Below are positions 8,833 through 17,460 of a DNA stretch of 64,000 bases, one piece after another. Each line of letters opens with the position of its first letter. The stretch's first letter is position 1. Made by a program: the position numbers and the translations under genes. This DNA is from Pseudomonas sp. 7SR1. GTDB taxonomy: Bacteria; Pseudomonadota; Gammaproteobacteria; Pseudomonadales; Pseudomonadaceae. Location of the stretch: the NCBI RefSeq assembly GCF_900156465.1, contig NZ_LT707064.1:4045001-4109000 (forward strand), in the 5' to 3' direction. The notes under the pieces were generated by a model. The model did not search any database. It was not told the DNA's origin and saw nothing but the letters and a program-made list of their open reading frames with translations.

Positions 8833-9837
8833 ATGACGATCAAAGTGGGTATCAACGGTTTCGGACGCATCGGTCGTCTCGCGCTGCGGGCTGCCTGGCA
8901 CTGGCCGGAATTGGAGTTCGTGCAGATCAACGATCCGGCAGGTGACGCCGCCACCCATGCCCATCTGCTGAACTTCGACTCGGTGCATGGCCGTTGGCAG
9001 CGCCAGGCCGAGGCCCAGGGCGAGAGCATTGTCATCGACGGCAAGTCGATCAGGGTCACGGCCAACAAGGCGATCGCCGACACCGACTGGTCGGGTTGCG
9101 ACCTGGTGATCGAGGCCAGCGGCAAGATGAAGACCGTGGCGGTGCTCCAGGCTTACCTCGATCAAGGCGTCAAGCGCGTGGTGGTCAGCGCCCCGGTGAA
9201 GGAAAAGGGCGCACTGAACATCGTCATGGGCGTCAACCATCACCTGTTCAAACCCGCCGAACACGCCATCGTCACGGCAGCGTCCTGCACCACCAATTGC
9301 CTGGCACCGGTGGTCAAGGTCATTCACGAGAAACTGGGCATCCGCCACGGTTCGATCACCACCATCCATGACCTGACCAACACCCAGAGCATCCTCGATC
9401 AACCCCACAAGGACCTGCGTCGCGCCCGTGCTTCGGGCATGAGCCTGATTCCCACCAGCACCGGCTCGGCCACGGCCATCGCGCAAATCTTTCCCGAGTT
9501 GCGTGGACGCCTGAACGGGCACGCCGTGCGCGTGCCGCTGGCCAATGCTTCGCTGACCGATTGCGTCTTCGAGGTCGAGCGAGCCACCACGGCCGAGGAA
9601 GTGAACCAGCTGTTCAAGGACGCTTGCGAGGGGGAGTTGAAAGACATCCTCGGCTACGAAGAGCGCCCCCTGGTGTCCATCGATTACCGTACCGATCCGC
9701 GTTCATCGATCATCGATGCGCTGTCGACCATGGTCGTCAACGGCACCCAGGTCAAGGTCTACGCCTGGTATGACAATGAATGGGGCTATGCCAATCGCAC
9801 CGTCGAACTGGCCCGGATGGTCGGCCTGGCGGTCTGA
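8833..9837 (+). CDS. Glyceraldehyde-3-phosphate dehydrogenase of the ars type (ArsJ partner)
   Basis: A 334-residue type I GAPDH with the NAD-binding start [12 protein letters not shown] and the catalytic Cys152 in [10 protein letters not shown]. In gapdh-arsJ pairs this enzyme uses arsenate in place of phosphate to form 1-arseno-3-phosphoglycerate, which ArsJ exports; that role is established for the pair and inferred here from adjacency to arsJ (9-base gap). The ATG at 8833 matches the conserved N-terminus; an in-frame start at 8818 adds four residues. An ArsR-like operator lies just upstream. Confidence 0.9.
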   Translation: MTIKVGINGFGRIGRLALRAAWHWPELEFVQINDPAGDAATHAHLLNFDSVHGRWQRQAEAQGESIVIDGKSIRVTANKAIADTDWSGCDLVIEASGKMKTVAVLQAYLDQGVKRVVVSAPVKEKGALNIVMGVNHHLFKPAEHAIVTAASCTTNCLAPVVKVIHEKLGIRHGSITTIHDLTNTQSILDQPHKDLRRARASGMSLIPTSTGSATAIAQIFPELRGRLNGHAVRVPLANASLTDCVFEVERATTAEEVNQLFKDACEGELKDILGYEERPLVSIDYRTDPRSSIIDALSTMVVNGTQVKVYAWYDNEWGYANRTVELARMVGLAV

Positions 9838-9846
9838 GGAGCAGCC

Positions 9847-11064
9847 ATGAAAACCCTGTCGGCCCCGGTGCGGCAATACCTGCTGGTGACGGGCAACTAT
9901 TGGGCATTCACCCTCACCGATGGCGCCTTGCGCATGCTGGTGGTGCTGCATTTCCATGCGCTGGGCTACAGCCCGTTGCAGATTGCGGCGTTGTTTCTGT
10001 TCTATGAACTCTTCGGTGTCGTCACCAACCTGGTGGGAGGGTATCTCGGCGCTCGACTGGGTCTGAACCGGACCATGAACATCGGATTGGGCATGCAGGT
10101 CCTGGCATTGCTGATGCTGACGGTGCCATCGGCCTGGCTGACCGTGCACTGGGTGATGGGCGCCCAGGCCCTGTCCGGTATCGCCAAGGACTTGAACAAG
10201 ATGAGCGCCAAGAGCGCTATCAAGCTGCTCGTTCCGGATGGGCAGCAAGGCAGGCTCTACACCTGGGTGGCCATCCTCACCGGTTCGAAAAATGCCCTCA
10301 AGGGGGTGGGCTTCTTTCTCGGCGGGGCCTTGCTGGCGTTGATCGGTTTCAAGGGCTCGCTGCTGGCGATGGCTGGCGTACTGGGGCTGATCTGGCTGGG
10401 TAGCCTGATCCTGCTGAAAAAGGACCTGGGCAAGGCCAGGGCCAAGCCCAGGTTTCGCGACCTGCTGTCCAAGAGCCGGGCGATCAACCTGTTGTCGGCG
10501 GCGCGGATGTTCCTGTTCGGTGCCCGCGACGTCTGGTTCGTAGTGGCCTTGCCGGTCTACCTGAGCAGCGTCCTGGGCTGGGACTTCTGGAAGGTGGGTG
10601 GGTTCCTCGCCGCCTGGGTGATCGGCTACGGCATCGTGCAATCCTTCGCCCCGTACATCACCGGCAGGAAACGGGGCCATGTGCCGGATGGCCGCACGGC
10701 GTTTCTCTGGGCCCTTGCCCTGGCGGGCCTGCCGGCGGCCATCGCGCTGGGGCTGGGCAGCGGGCCGTCCCAGGGGGTGCTGCTCGGCGGGCTCATGGCA
10801 TTTGGTGTGCTGTTTGCCGTGAACTCGTCCCTGCACAGCTACCTGATCGTTTCCTACGCCAAGGAGGACGGCGTTTCGTTGGACGTGGGGTTCTACTACA
10901 TGTCCAACGCCATGGGGCGGTTGATCGGAACGCTGCTTTCCGGCTGGGTGTACCAGGTGCATGGCCTGGAGGCGTGCCTGTGGATCTCCAGCCTGTTCGT
11001 GGTGGTGGCGGCCGTGGTGTCGGTAGGGTTGCTCCGGCATGCCGACCCGGCGGCCAGCGCCTGA
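9847..11064 (+). CDS. arsJ: ArsJ organoarsenical efflux transporter (MFS)
   Basis: A 405-residue major-facilitator protein with about twelve membrane segments. The N-terminus (LVTGNYWAFTLTDGALRMLV) and the conserved DLNKMSAKSAIK and NVLGW-like loop (YLSSVLGWDFWKVGGFLA) are typical of ArsJ. It exports 1-arseno-3-phosphoglycerate made by the adjacent GAPDH, giving arsenate resistance. It begins 9 bases after the GAPDH stop with GAGGAG just before the ATG, so the two are co-transcribed. No other ars gene is adjacent. Confidence 0.9.
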   Translation: MKTLSAPVRQYLLVTGNYWAFTLTDGALRMLVVLHFHALGYSPLQIAALFLFYELFGVVTNLVGGYLGARLGLNRTMNIGLGMQVLALLMLTVPSAWLTVHWVMGAQALSGIAKDLNKMSAKSAIKLLVPDGQQGRLYTWVAILTGSKNALKGVGFFLGGALLALIGFKGSLLAMAGVLGLIWLGSLILLKKDLGKARAKPRFRDLLSKSRAINLLSAARMFLFGARDVWFVVALPVYLSSVLGWDFWKVGGFLAAWVIGYGIVQSFAPYITGRKRGHVPDGRTAFLWALALAGLPAAIALGLGSGPSQGVLLGGLMAFGVLFAVNSSLHSYLIVSYAKEDGVSLDVGFYYMSNAMGRLIGTLLSGWVYQVHGLEACLWISSLFVVVAAVVSVGLLRHADPAASA

Positions 11065-11068
11065 TCGC

Positions 11069-11085
11069 CTTCAGACTTCGTTAAG
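11069..11085 (+). promoter_or_regulatory. Candidate PmrA/QseB-type response-regulator box before the oxidase operon
   Basis: CTTCAG-N5-GTTAAG is a tandem half-site pattern like those bound by PmrA/QseB-type OmpR regulators (CTTAAK-N5-CTTAAK type). It sits about 10 bases ahead of a possible -10 (GATACT, 11096-11101) and upstream of the first operon gene at 11136. The operon ends in a QseB/PmrA-like regulator and its kinase, so autoregulation is plausible. It is a by-eye match with mismatches to consensus. Confidence 0.35.
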
Positions 11086-11135
11086 AAACGGCCTGGATAC
11101 TTTCTCCCACTAGCCCTGGGGGAGACTGTCGATCC

Positions 11136-11813
11136 ATGCCCGATATTGATTGGAACATTCATCTGCCGCTGGCCTTCGGCGTTGCCGGCCAGCCGCTTCG
11201 TCGCCTGCACAAGGCTTCGTCAGGAGAACCCCGGCGCACTGAATTCGAAGCGTTTATCCAGCAACGTTTTCGCCAGGTACACGGCGCCGACATTCGTCAT
11301 TTCATGCCCGAACTGTTCGGCTTCGATGACGGCCAGGGCGTGCTTGGCGCGGTGGCCGGCGTGCGCCTGGCCGCGCAAGAGGCGTTGTTCCTCGAGCGTT
11401 ACCTGGACGGGCCTGTGGAGCCGTTGATCACGGCTACGACCGGTCGGCCGGTGGAGCGTGCCAGCATCGTCGAGGTCGGCAACCTGGCCGCCAGCGACAC
11501 CGGCAACGCCCGGCTGAGCATCATTTCCATCACTTACCTGCTGGCTGTCGCCGGCCTGGAGTGGGTGGCGTTCACCGGCAATGTCGGCCTGGTCAACAGC
11601 TTCCATCGCCTGGGCCTCAAGCCCGTGACCCTTTGCCAGGCCGATCCACAGCGCCTGGGCGAGGAACGTCACCTCTGGGGGCGCTACTACGACAGCCAAC
11701 CATGGGTCCATGTCGGAAACATCCGCGCCGGTTTCATTCATCTGCGCAATACCGGCCTGTTCAATCGCCTGGGACTGTCGGCCACCCCTGGGGAGGCAAG
11801 CCATGTCGCCTGA
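11136..11813 (+). CDS. Thermostable-haemolysin-family protein; possible N-acyltransferase fold
   Basis: A 225-residue cytoplasmic protein without signal peptide or membrane helix. It matches the family named thermostable haemolysin, for example in VEVGNLAASDTGNARL and FHRLGLKPVTLCQADPQRLG. Despite the family name, nothing here looks like a secreted toxin. The E-x-G-N-L-A motif followed by a helix and a late FxxLG element recalls the E-x-S-R-[FL]-A motif of LuxI- and FeeM-like acyltransferases; that link is my inference. It is the first gene of a seven-gene overlapping operon, and its last 11 bases overlap the AMP-forming ligase, so an acyl donor could be made next door. Confidence 0.75.
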   Translation: MPDIDWNIHLPLAFGVAGQPLRRLHKASSGEPRRTEFEAFIQQRFRQVHGADIRHFMPELFGFDDGQGVLGAVAGVRLAAQEALFLERYLDGPVEPLITATTGRPVERASIVEVGNLAASDTGNARLSIISITYLLAVAGLEWVAFTGNVGLVNSFHRLGLKPVTLCQADPQRLGEERHLWGRYYDSQPWVHVGNIRAGFIHLRNTGLFNRLGLSATPGEASHVA

Positions 11814-13284
11814 AATGCAACGATTCAAGCAAGCCCTGCGTGGGCATGCCGAGCGCCGGGGGCATGCCATTGCTCTCTGGGGGGATGGCTCGCAAATGGA
11901 TTACGCCACGCTTTTCGCCGAAGTGCGGTATCGCCAGCAACGCTTGCGCGATGAGTGCGTCAGCGTTGTCGCGCTGGCCTTGGACAACGGTATCGAAATC
12001 ATGCTCTGGGACCTGGCCGCACTGTTCGAAGGACTGGCGTGCGTCATCCTGCCCGGATTCTTCAGCCCGGCCCAGCGGCGCCACTGCCTGGAGCAGAGCC
12101 AGGCCGCGCGGGTGATAGCAGAGCCCCCCTACGCGGACGAACTTCAAGCCGCCGGATACCAGCACAGTGGCGAATTCTGGCGCCGAGGCTATCTCGGGCC
12201 GAACGTCTTGCCGGCGGGCACCGCCAAGCTGACCTTTACGTCCGGCACCACGGGTACGCCCAAGGGGGTCTGCCTTGGCGCCGAGAGCCTGCTGCGGGTC
12301 GTCCATGAACTGGAACAGGCCAGTCAACCGGTCGGGGCGAGGCACCATCTGGCTTTGTTGCCCCTGGCGATTCTCCTGGAGAACCTCGGCTGTTACGCGG
12401 CTCTGTACGCCGGCGCCATGCTCAGCCTGCCCAGCCAGAACGCCCTCGGTATCCAGGGTGCCAGCGGGGCCGACCCGACGCGCCTGCTGGGATGCCTGGC
12501 CGAGCGCCGGGCGCAGAGCCTGATCCTGGTGCCACAGTTGCTGTCGATGCTGGTCATGGCCGCCGAACGAAAGGCGTTCAACCCACACGTCGTCCGGTTC
12601 GCCGCGGTGGGCGGGGCGCGGGTATCCCGCGATCTGCTGCTGCGGGCCGAGCGGGTGGGTTTGCCGGTATTCGAAGGCTACGGACTGTCGGAATGCGCGT
12701 CGGTGGTGTGCCTCAACCGGCCAAACGCACATCGCCCCGGCAGTGTGGGCCAGCCGTTGCCCCACGTGCAGCTTCGCCTGGCCGATGACGGCGAAGTCAT
12801 GATCAAGGGATCGACCTTGCTCGGGTACCTGGGGGAGGCGCCCTGCACGCAGGCGTGGTGGCCCAGCGGCGACCTGGGGGCGTTCGACGACGATGGCTTC
12901 CTCTATCTGCACGGGCGCAAGAAACACCAGTTCGTCACCAGTTTCGGCCGCAACGTCAATCCCGAGTGGGTCGAAGCCGAACTGACCCAGGGCGGCGATA
13001 TCGCCCAGGCCTTCGTCCATGGCGAAGCCTTGCCGTACAACCATGCGTTGCTCTGGCCGGCCCACGGCGACTGCACCCGGCAAACGCTGGAACTGGCAGT
13101 GGCCAGGGTCAACGCCACGTTACCCGATTACGCGCGGGTCCATCGCTGGACGCGACTGGAGCATCCCTTCACCCCGGCCAATGGTTTGCTCACCGCCAAT
13201 GGGCGCCCGCGCCGGGAAGCCATTGTCGAGCATTACCGTGCCTTGCTCACCGAATCCGTTCTGTCCGAGGAGTCTGCTCCATGA
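11803..13284 (+). CDS. AMP-binding long-chain acyl-CoA/acyl-acid ligase homologue
   Basis: A 493-residue ANL-superfamily enzyme expected to activate a carboxylic acid as acyl-AMP and pass it to a thiol or amine. Visible motifs are the P-loop LTFTSGTTGTPKGV, YGLSECASV, and SGDLGAFDDDGFLYLHGRKK, followed by TSFGRNVNPEWVE. In the C-terminal A10 region (NGLLTANGRPRREAI) Arg stands where the catalytic Lys is expected. The ATG at 11803 has GGAGG 7 bases upstream and overlaps the previous gene by 11 bases. A longer in-frame start at 11710 would lie wholly inside that gene and is rejected. The ATGA overlap with the oxidase gene implies coupled translation. Confidence 0.88.
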   Translation: MSPEMQRFKQALRGHAERRGHAIALWGDGSQMDYATLFAEVRYRQQRLRDECVSVVALALDNGIEIMLWDLAALFEGLACVILPGFFSPAQRRHCLEQSQAARVIAEPPYADELQAAGYQHSGEFWRRGYLGPNVLPAGTAKLTFTSGTTGTPKGVCLGAESLLRVVHELEQASQPVGARHHLALLPLAILLENLGCYAALYAGAMLSLPSQNALGIQGASGADPTRLLGCLAERRAQSLILVPQLLSMLVMAAERKAFNPHVVRFAAVGGARVSRDLLLRAERVGLPVFEGYGLSECASVVCLNRPNAHRPGSVGQPLPHVQLRLADDGEVMIKGSTLLGYLGEAPCTQAWWPSGDLGAFDDDGFLYLHGRKKHQFVTSFGRNVNPEWVEAELTQGGDIAQAFVHGEALPYNHALLWPAHGDCTRQTLELAVARVNATLPDYARVHRWTRLEHPFTPANGLLTANGRPRREAIVEHYRALLTESVLSEESAP

Positions 13285-13955
13285 GTTTTTTCGATACCCT
13301 GCAAGAAGCTACCCAGCAAGAACGCCATACCTTGTTCAACCTGCCGATCATTCGCGATGCGCTCGAAGGGCAGGTCAGTCTGGCCGCTTACCGGGCGTTC
13401 CTGATCCAGGCCTATTACCACGTGCGCCACACCGTGCCGTTGATGATGGCTTGTGGCGCGCGATTGCCGACGCGCCTGGAGTGGCTGCGCAAAGCCGTAT
13501 GCGAGTACATCGAAGAAGAATACGGCCATGAGCAGTGGATACTGGACGACATCGCGGCCTGTGGTGGCGATCCGCAGGTCGTGCGTCACGGGCAGCCGTC
13601 GTTGCCCATCGAACTGATGGTCGGTTACCTCTATGACCTGATCGCCCGGGGCAATCCGGTGGGGCTGTTCGGCATGGTCAACGTGCTCGAAGGCACCAGC
13701 ATCGCCCTGGCGACCCACGCCGCCGACAGCATCCGCCAGCGCCTGGAACTGCCGGCCACGGCCTTCAGTTACCTCAGCTCCCACGGTTCTCTGGACATCG
13801 AGCACATGCAGACCTATCGCGGCCTGATGAACAGGCTGGACGACCCGCAGGACCAGGCTGCGGTGATTCATGCCTCCCGGGTGGTGTACCGGCTCTATAC
13901 CGATATGTTCCGGGGCCTGCCCCGCGACGGGGAGCATGAACATGCGCCTGTGTGA
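13281..13955 (+). CDS. Haem-oxygenase-like diiron oxidase (HDO, UndA/TenA-like fold)
   Basis: A 224-residue all-helical protein of the TenA-like iron oxidase group. The metal ligand pattern is complete: E80 and H83 (EEEYGHEQ), E137 (NVLEGTS), then H168, D172 and H175 (HGSLDIEH). This is the E-x2-H, E, H-x3-D-x2-H arrangement of HDO enzymes such as UndA, which oxidatively decarboxylates fatty acids. Thiaminase-type TenA lacks it. Placed after an acid-activating ligase and before an SDR, it probably acts on a fatty acyl or amine substrate; the exact reaction is unknown. It begins at an ATGA overlap with the ligase and overlaps the SDR by 14 bases. Confidence 0.88.
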   Translation: MSFFDTLQEATQQERHTLFNLPIIRDALEGQVSLAAYRAFLIQAYYHVRHTVPLMMACGARLPTRLEWLRKAVCEYIEEEYGHEQWILDDIAACGGDPQVVRHGQPSLPIELMVGYLYDLIARGNPVGLFGMVNVLEGTSIALATHAADSIRQRLELPATAFSYLSSHGSLDIEHMQTYRGLMNRLDDPQDQAAVIHASRVVYRLYTDMFRGLPRDGEHEHAPV

Positions 13956-14751
13956 TGCCCGGGTGGTGTTGACCGGGGCCAGCGGTGGGATCGGGCTGGC
14001 GATTGCCGCCGCCCTGTGCGCCAGTGGCGCCCGGGTGCTGGCCGTGGCCAGGCATCGCGAAACCTTGCAACCCTTGATCGCCCGCTACCCGCAGCATCTG
14101 TTCTGGGTCGGCGCGGACCTGACCTACCTGGCCGACCGGCGCAAGGTCCTGGCCTGCGCGGAGGCCCTGGGAGGCATCAACCTGTTGATCAACGCCGCCG
14201 GCGTGAACCACTTCGCCATGCTCGAACAGCTCGACGACAGCGAGATCGGCGCCATGCTGACGTTGAATGTCACTGCGCCGATCTGCCTGACCAAACTGTT
14301 GCTGCCGTTGCTCAAGCAAGCCGACAGCGCCATGGTGGTCAATGTCGGTTCCACCTACGGGTCCATCGGCTACCCCGGCTATGCCAGCTATTGCGCCAGC
14401 AAGTTCGCCTTGCGCGGGTTTTCCGAAGCCTTGCGCCGGGAACTGGCCGATACCCGTGTCGGTGTGCTCTACGTGGCGCCCCGGGCCACCCGTACCGCGA
14501 TGAACACCCCGGCGGCCGACGCCCTCAACCAGGCGCTCAAGGCCAATGTCGACGACCCGGCAACGGTGGCGTCGGCGGTGATCCACGCCATAACCGGTGA
14601 TCGTCGCGAACTGTACCTGGGATGGCCCGAGCGGTTCTTCGTCGGCCTCAACAGTCTGTTGCCCAATCTGGTGGATCGCGGTCTGCGCAAGCAGTTGCCG
14701 CTGATTCGCCGCCTGAGTCATAAACCTGTGAACGAGCACCTCAAGCCATGA
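13942..14751 (+). CDS. Short-chain dehydrogenase/reductase
   Basis: A 269-residue classical SDR with the cofactor motif TGASGGIG, NAAG (INAAGVNHF), the catalytic Ser in NVGSTYG and the YCASK catalytic pair. The C-terminal extension (LYLGWPERFFVGLNSLLPNL) is hydrophobic and resembles SDRs acting on long-chain substrates at the membrane (inference). The ATG at 13942 has GGGGAG 7 bases upstream; one at 13936 sits too close to that site. It overlaps the preceding oxidase by 14 bases and the following TPR gene by 4. It probably oxidises or reduces an oxygenated product of the oxidase. Confidence 0.9.
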   Translation: MRLCDARVVLTGASGGIGLAIAAALCASGARVLAVARHRETLQPLIARYPQHLFWVGADLTYLADRRKVLACAEALGGINLLINAAGVNHFAMLEQLDDSEIGAMLTLNVTAPICLTKLLLPLLKQADSAMVVNVGSTYGSIGYPGYASYCASKFALRGFSEALRRELADTRVGVLYVAPRATRTAMNTPAADALNQALKANVDDPATVASAVIHAITGDRRELYLGWPERFFVGLNSLLPNLVDRGLRKQLPLIRRLSHKPVNEHLKP

Positions 14752-15392
14752 AAAGAATCCTTCTCGCTTTCCTGTTGGGCGCCTTGGGTCAAGGCGCCTG
14801 GGCCCTGGACAGCGCCGACCAGCAACGCCTGCATGATATCCAGCAGCGCTGGGCGCACATTCAATACGATCTGCCTGAAGGCCAGCGGGCCGAAGCTTTC
14901 GAAAAGCTCGCCGTCCAGTCTTCGGCTTTCAAGCAGGAACGCCAGTCCGTGGCCGAGGCCTGGATCTGGTCCGCAATCGTCAACAGCAGTTGGGCCGGCG
15001 CCCAGGGCGGGCTGGGTGCGCTGAGCAAGGTCAAGGAGGCCAGAGCCGATCTGGAAAAGGCCCTGGCCCTCGATCCCCAGGCCCTGCAAGGCTCGGCCTA
15101 CACCAGTCTTGGCGCGTTGTATGATCGGGTGCCGGGCTGGCCCCTGGGATTCGGCGACCCGGACAAGGCCGAACAGTTGCTCAAGCAGGCATTGCAACTC
15201 AATCCCGACGGTATCGATAGCCTGTACTTCTGGGGCGATCACCTCTACCGTCAAAAGCGCTATGGTGAAGCCAGGGCGGCCCTGCAGAAAGCCTTGCTGG
15301 CCGCGCCCCGGCCTGGCCGGGAAAGCGCTGATGCAGGGCGCCGAAAGGACATCGAAACGCTGCTGGCGGATGTAAACAGGAAACTCGACTGA
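14748..15392 (+). CDS. Exported TPR-repeat protein
   Basis: A 214-residue protein with a signal peptide (MKRILLAFLLGALGQGAWA) and TPR-like helical repeats from about residue 90. ADLEKALALDPQALQGSAYT and AEQLLKQALQLNPDGIDSLY are the clearest. It would be periplasmic and act as a scaffold; no catalytic motif is seen. It is coupled to the SDR by an ATGA overlap and followed 11 bases later by the response regulator. Its place in an otherwise cytoplasmic enzyme operon suggests a role in export or sensing of the product (inference). Confidence 0.85.
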   Translation: MKRILLAFLLGALGQGAWALDSADQQRLHDIQQRWAHIQYDLPEGQRAEAFEKLAVQSSAFKQERQSVAEAWIWSAIVNSSWAGAQGGLGALSKVKEARADLEKALALDPQALQGSAYTSLGALYDRVPGWPLGFGDPDKAEQLLKQALQLNPDGIDSLYFWGDHLYRQKRYGEARAALQKALLAAPRPGRESADAGRRKDIETLLADVNRKLD

Positions 15393-15403
15393 CGGGAGTG
15401 CGC

Positions 15404-16066
15404 GTGCGCTTATTACTGATCGAGGACGATGTGGCGCTGGGCGAGGGCATTCGTCAGGCGCTGGGCCGCGAGGGCTATACCGTCGACTGGCTGCAGGATG
15501 GGAGCAGTGCCTTGCATGCACTGCGCAGTGAAACCTTTGACCTGGCGGTCCTCGACCTGGGGCTGCCGCGCATGGACGGCCTGCAGGTGCTGCGCCGCTT
15601 GCGCGACAGCGGATCCAACCTGCCGGTACTGATTCTCACCGCCCGCGACGCCACCGAAGACCGGATCGCCGGGCTGGATGCCGGGGCGGACGATTACCTG
15701 ATCAAGCCCTTCGACCTGGCGGAGCTCAAGGCCCGGCTGAGGGCCTTGCTGCGCCGCAGCGCCGGCCGTGCCCAGGCGCTGATCGAGCACGCCGGCATCA
15801 GCCTGAATCCCGGTACCCAGCAGGTCAGCTACCAGGGCAAACCGGTGGCATTGACGCCCAAGGAGTATCAGTTGCTCCACGAGCTGCTCTCGCCCCCGGG
15901 ACGGGTCATGACCCGCGATCACCTGATGCAGCTGCTGTACGGCTGGAGCGAGGAGGCCGAGAGCAACACCCTCGAAGTGCATATTCATCATCTGCGCAAG
16001 AAATTCTCCAGCGACCTGATCCGCACCATCCGCGGTGTCGGCTATCTGGTGGAGGAGTGTCGATGA
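15404..16066 (+). CDS. OmpR-family response regulator (QseB/PmrA-like)
   Basis: A 220-residue two-domain regulator. The receiver has the acidic pair EDD near residues 7-9, phosphoacceptor Asp in AVLDLGLPRMDG and Lys in LIKPFDLAEL. The C-terminal winged helix carries ALTPKEYQLLHELL and IHHLRKKF. The GTG at 15404 is chosen because GGGAG lies 5 bases ahead; the GTG at 15398 overlaps that site. It overlaps the kinase by an ATGA. A matching tandem half-site box lies before the operon at 11069-11085, suggesting autoregulation. Confidence 0.92.
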   Translation: MRLLLIEDDVALGEGIRQALGREGYTVDWLQDGSSALHALRSETFDLAVLDLGLPRMDGLQVLRRLRDSGSNLPVLILTARDATEDRIAGLDAGADDYLIKPFDLAELKARLRALLRRSAGRAQALIEHAGISLNPGTQQVSYQGKPVALTPKEYQLLHELLSPPGRVMTRDHLMQLLYGWSEEAESNTLEVHIHHLRKKFSSDLIRTIRGVGYLVEECR

Positions 16067-17451
16067 GTTCGATCCGCCGCCGCACCCTGACACTGATCCT
16101 CGGGCTCCTGTTCCTTGGCCTGATGATCATCACGGTCTTCAACCTGCATGACAGCAACCACGAAATCGCTGAAGTCTATGATGCGCAACTGGCGCAGAAT
16201 GCCCGGCTGCTGCAGGGCGTCATGCGCATGCCCATGGCGAGCAAGGAACACGCCGAGCTGTACCAGGCATTCAATTCGGCGCTGGGGCTGGCGGTGCCCA
16301 AGGTCGATGGTCACCCCTACGAAAGCAAGATCGCGTTCCAGGTCTGGAATTCACAAGGTGCCGTGCTGGTTCACACGTCCAGCGCGCCGTCCCTCGCTTC
16401 GCCACCGACCGCCGCCGGTTTCAGCGAAGTGGTGGACCAGAAGAACCACACATGGCGGGCATTCGTGCTGGACGACCCGCAGTACGGCCTGAAGATCTGG
16501 GTAGGGGAGCGCGACGATGTGCGCGCCGACCTGGTGGACCGTATCGTTCGTCATACCGTGCTGCCCAACCTGATCGGTAGCGTGCTCCTGGCCACGGTGA
16601 TCTGGCTGGCCATCGGCTGGGGACTCAAGCCCCTGGTGGACATGGCGGCGACATTGCGGGCCCGGCACCCAGGCTCGCTCGAACCGCTGCGGATGGTGCC
16701 GTTGCCGACGGAGCTTGAGCCCATGCAGGCGGCGCTCAACCGCGTGCTGGCGCAAATCCAGGAGGTGATGGGCCGCGAGCGACGTTTCATCGCCGATGCC
16801 GCCCATGAGATGCGCACGCCCCTGGCCGTGCTCAGGGTGCATGCGCAGAACCTGATGGAAGCGGGTAGCGAGCAAAGCCGCCGCGAATCCCTCGAGCATC
16901 TGCTGGCCGGTGTCGATCGCACCACGCGCCTGGTCAATCAATTGCTCACCATGGCACGCCTCGAACCGCAGACCGGCGCTGCCATGTCCAAGGCGATCGA
17001 CCTGCCCGCCACGGTTCGTGAAGGCCTGGTCCAATTGACGCCATGGCTATTGAGCAAAGGACTGGAACTGGTTCTGGAGGTCGGTGACGACATCGCACCA
17101 GTGGACATCGACCCGGTGGCGGTTCATATCGCCCTGAACAACCTGGTGACCAATGCCGCCAATTTCTCTCCCGCCCACGGACAGATCACCGTACGCCTCG
17201 TGCGCAAGGAGGATCATTACGAACTGTCGGTCGAGGACCAGGGGCCCGGCATCGATGAAGCCGAGCGTGAACGGCTTTTCGAACGCTTCTACAGCCGCGG
17301 CAACGATCAGGGCGCCGGTCTGGGACTGACCATCGTACGGACCATCGCAGAGCGTCTGGGAGGGCGCATCCGATTAGAAAATCGACCGGAGGGCGGATTG
17401 TGCGCGACCCTGGAGATCGGCCAGCGCCAGAGGAATGTGCCTTCCGTGTAG
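16063..17451 (+). CDS. Sensor histidine kinase (QseC-like)
   Basis: A 462-residue inner-membrane kinase: membrane helix at about 8-28, a periplasmic region of about 130 residues, a second helix near 165-185, then HAMP-like and dimerisation segments. The H-box is ADAAHEMRTPLAVLR, and the ATPase domain has NNLVTNAANFSPAHG (N-box), DQGPGID and GAGLGLTIV. It pairs with the overlapping response regulator and closes the seven-gene operon. The periplasmic region is of the QseC/TctE type; the stimulus is unknown. Confidence 0.92.
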   Translation: MSSIRRRTLTLILGLLFLGLMIITVFNLHDSNHEIAEVYDAQLAQNARLLQGVMRMPMASKEHAELYQAFNSALGLAVPKVDGHPYESKIAFQVWNSQGAVLVHTSSAPSLASPPTAAGFSEVVDQKNHTWRAFVLDDPQYGLKIWVGERDDVRADLVDRIVRHTVLPNLIGSVLLATVIWLAIGWGLKPLVDMAATLRARHPGSLEPLRMVPLPTELEPMQAALNRVLAQIQEVMGRERRFIADAAHEMRTPLAVLRVHAQNLMEAGSEQSRRESLEHLLAGVDRTTRLVNQLLTMARLEPQTGAAMSKAIDLPATVREGLVQLTPWLLSKGLELVLEVGDDIAPVDIDPVAVHIALNNLVTNAANFSPAHGQITVRLVRKEDHYELSVEDQGPGIDEAERERLFERFYSRGNDQGAGLGLTIVRTIAERLGGRIRLENRPEGGLCATLEIGQRQRNVPSV

Positions 17452-17460
17452 CGGGTTGAG

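Noticed and set aside
9703..11040. 445-codon minus-strand frame opposite arsJ
   Set aside because: Rich in His, Gln and Pro with no hydrophobic pattern or motif; it is the mirror of a membrane-protein gene.
11136..11813. Toxin role implied by the name thermostable haemolysin
   Set aside because: No signal peptide or membrane-active segment is present, and the gene is embedded in a cytoplasmic enzyme operon.
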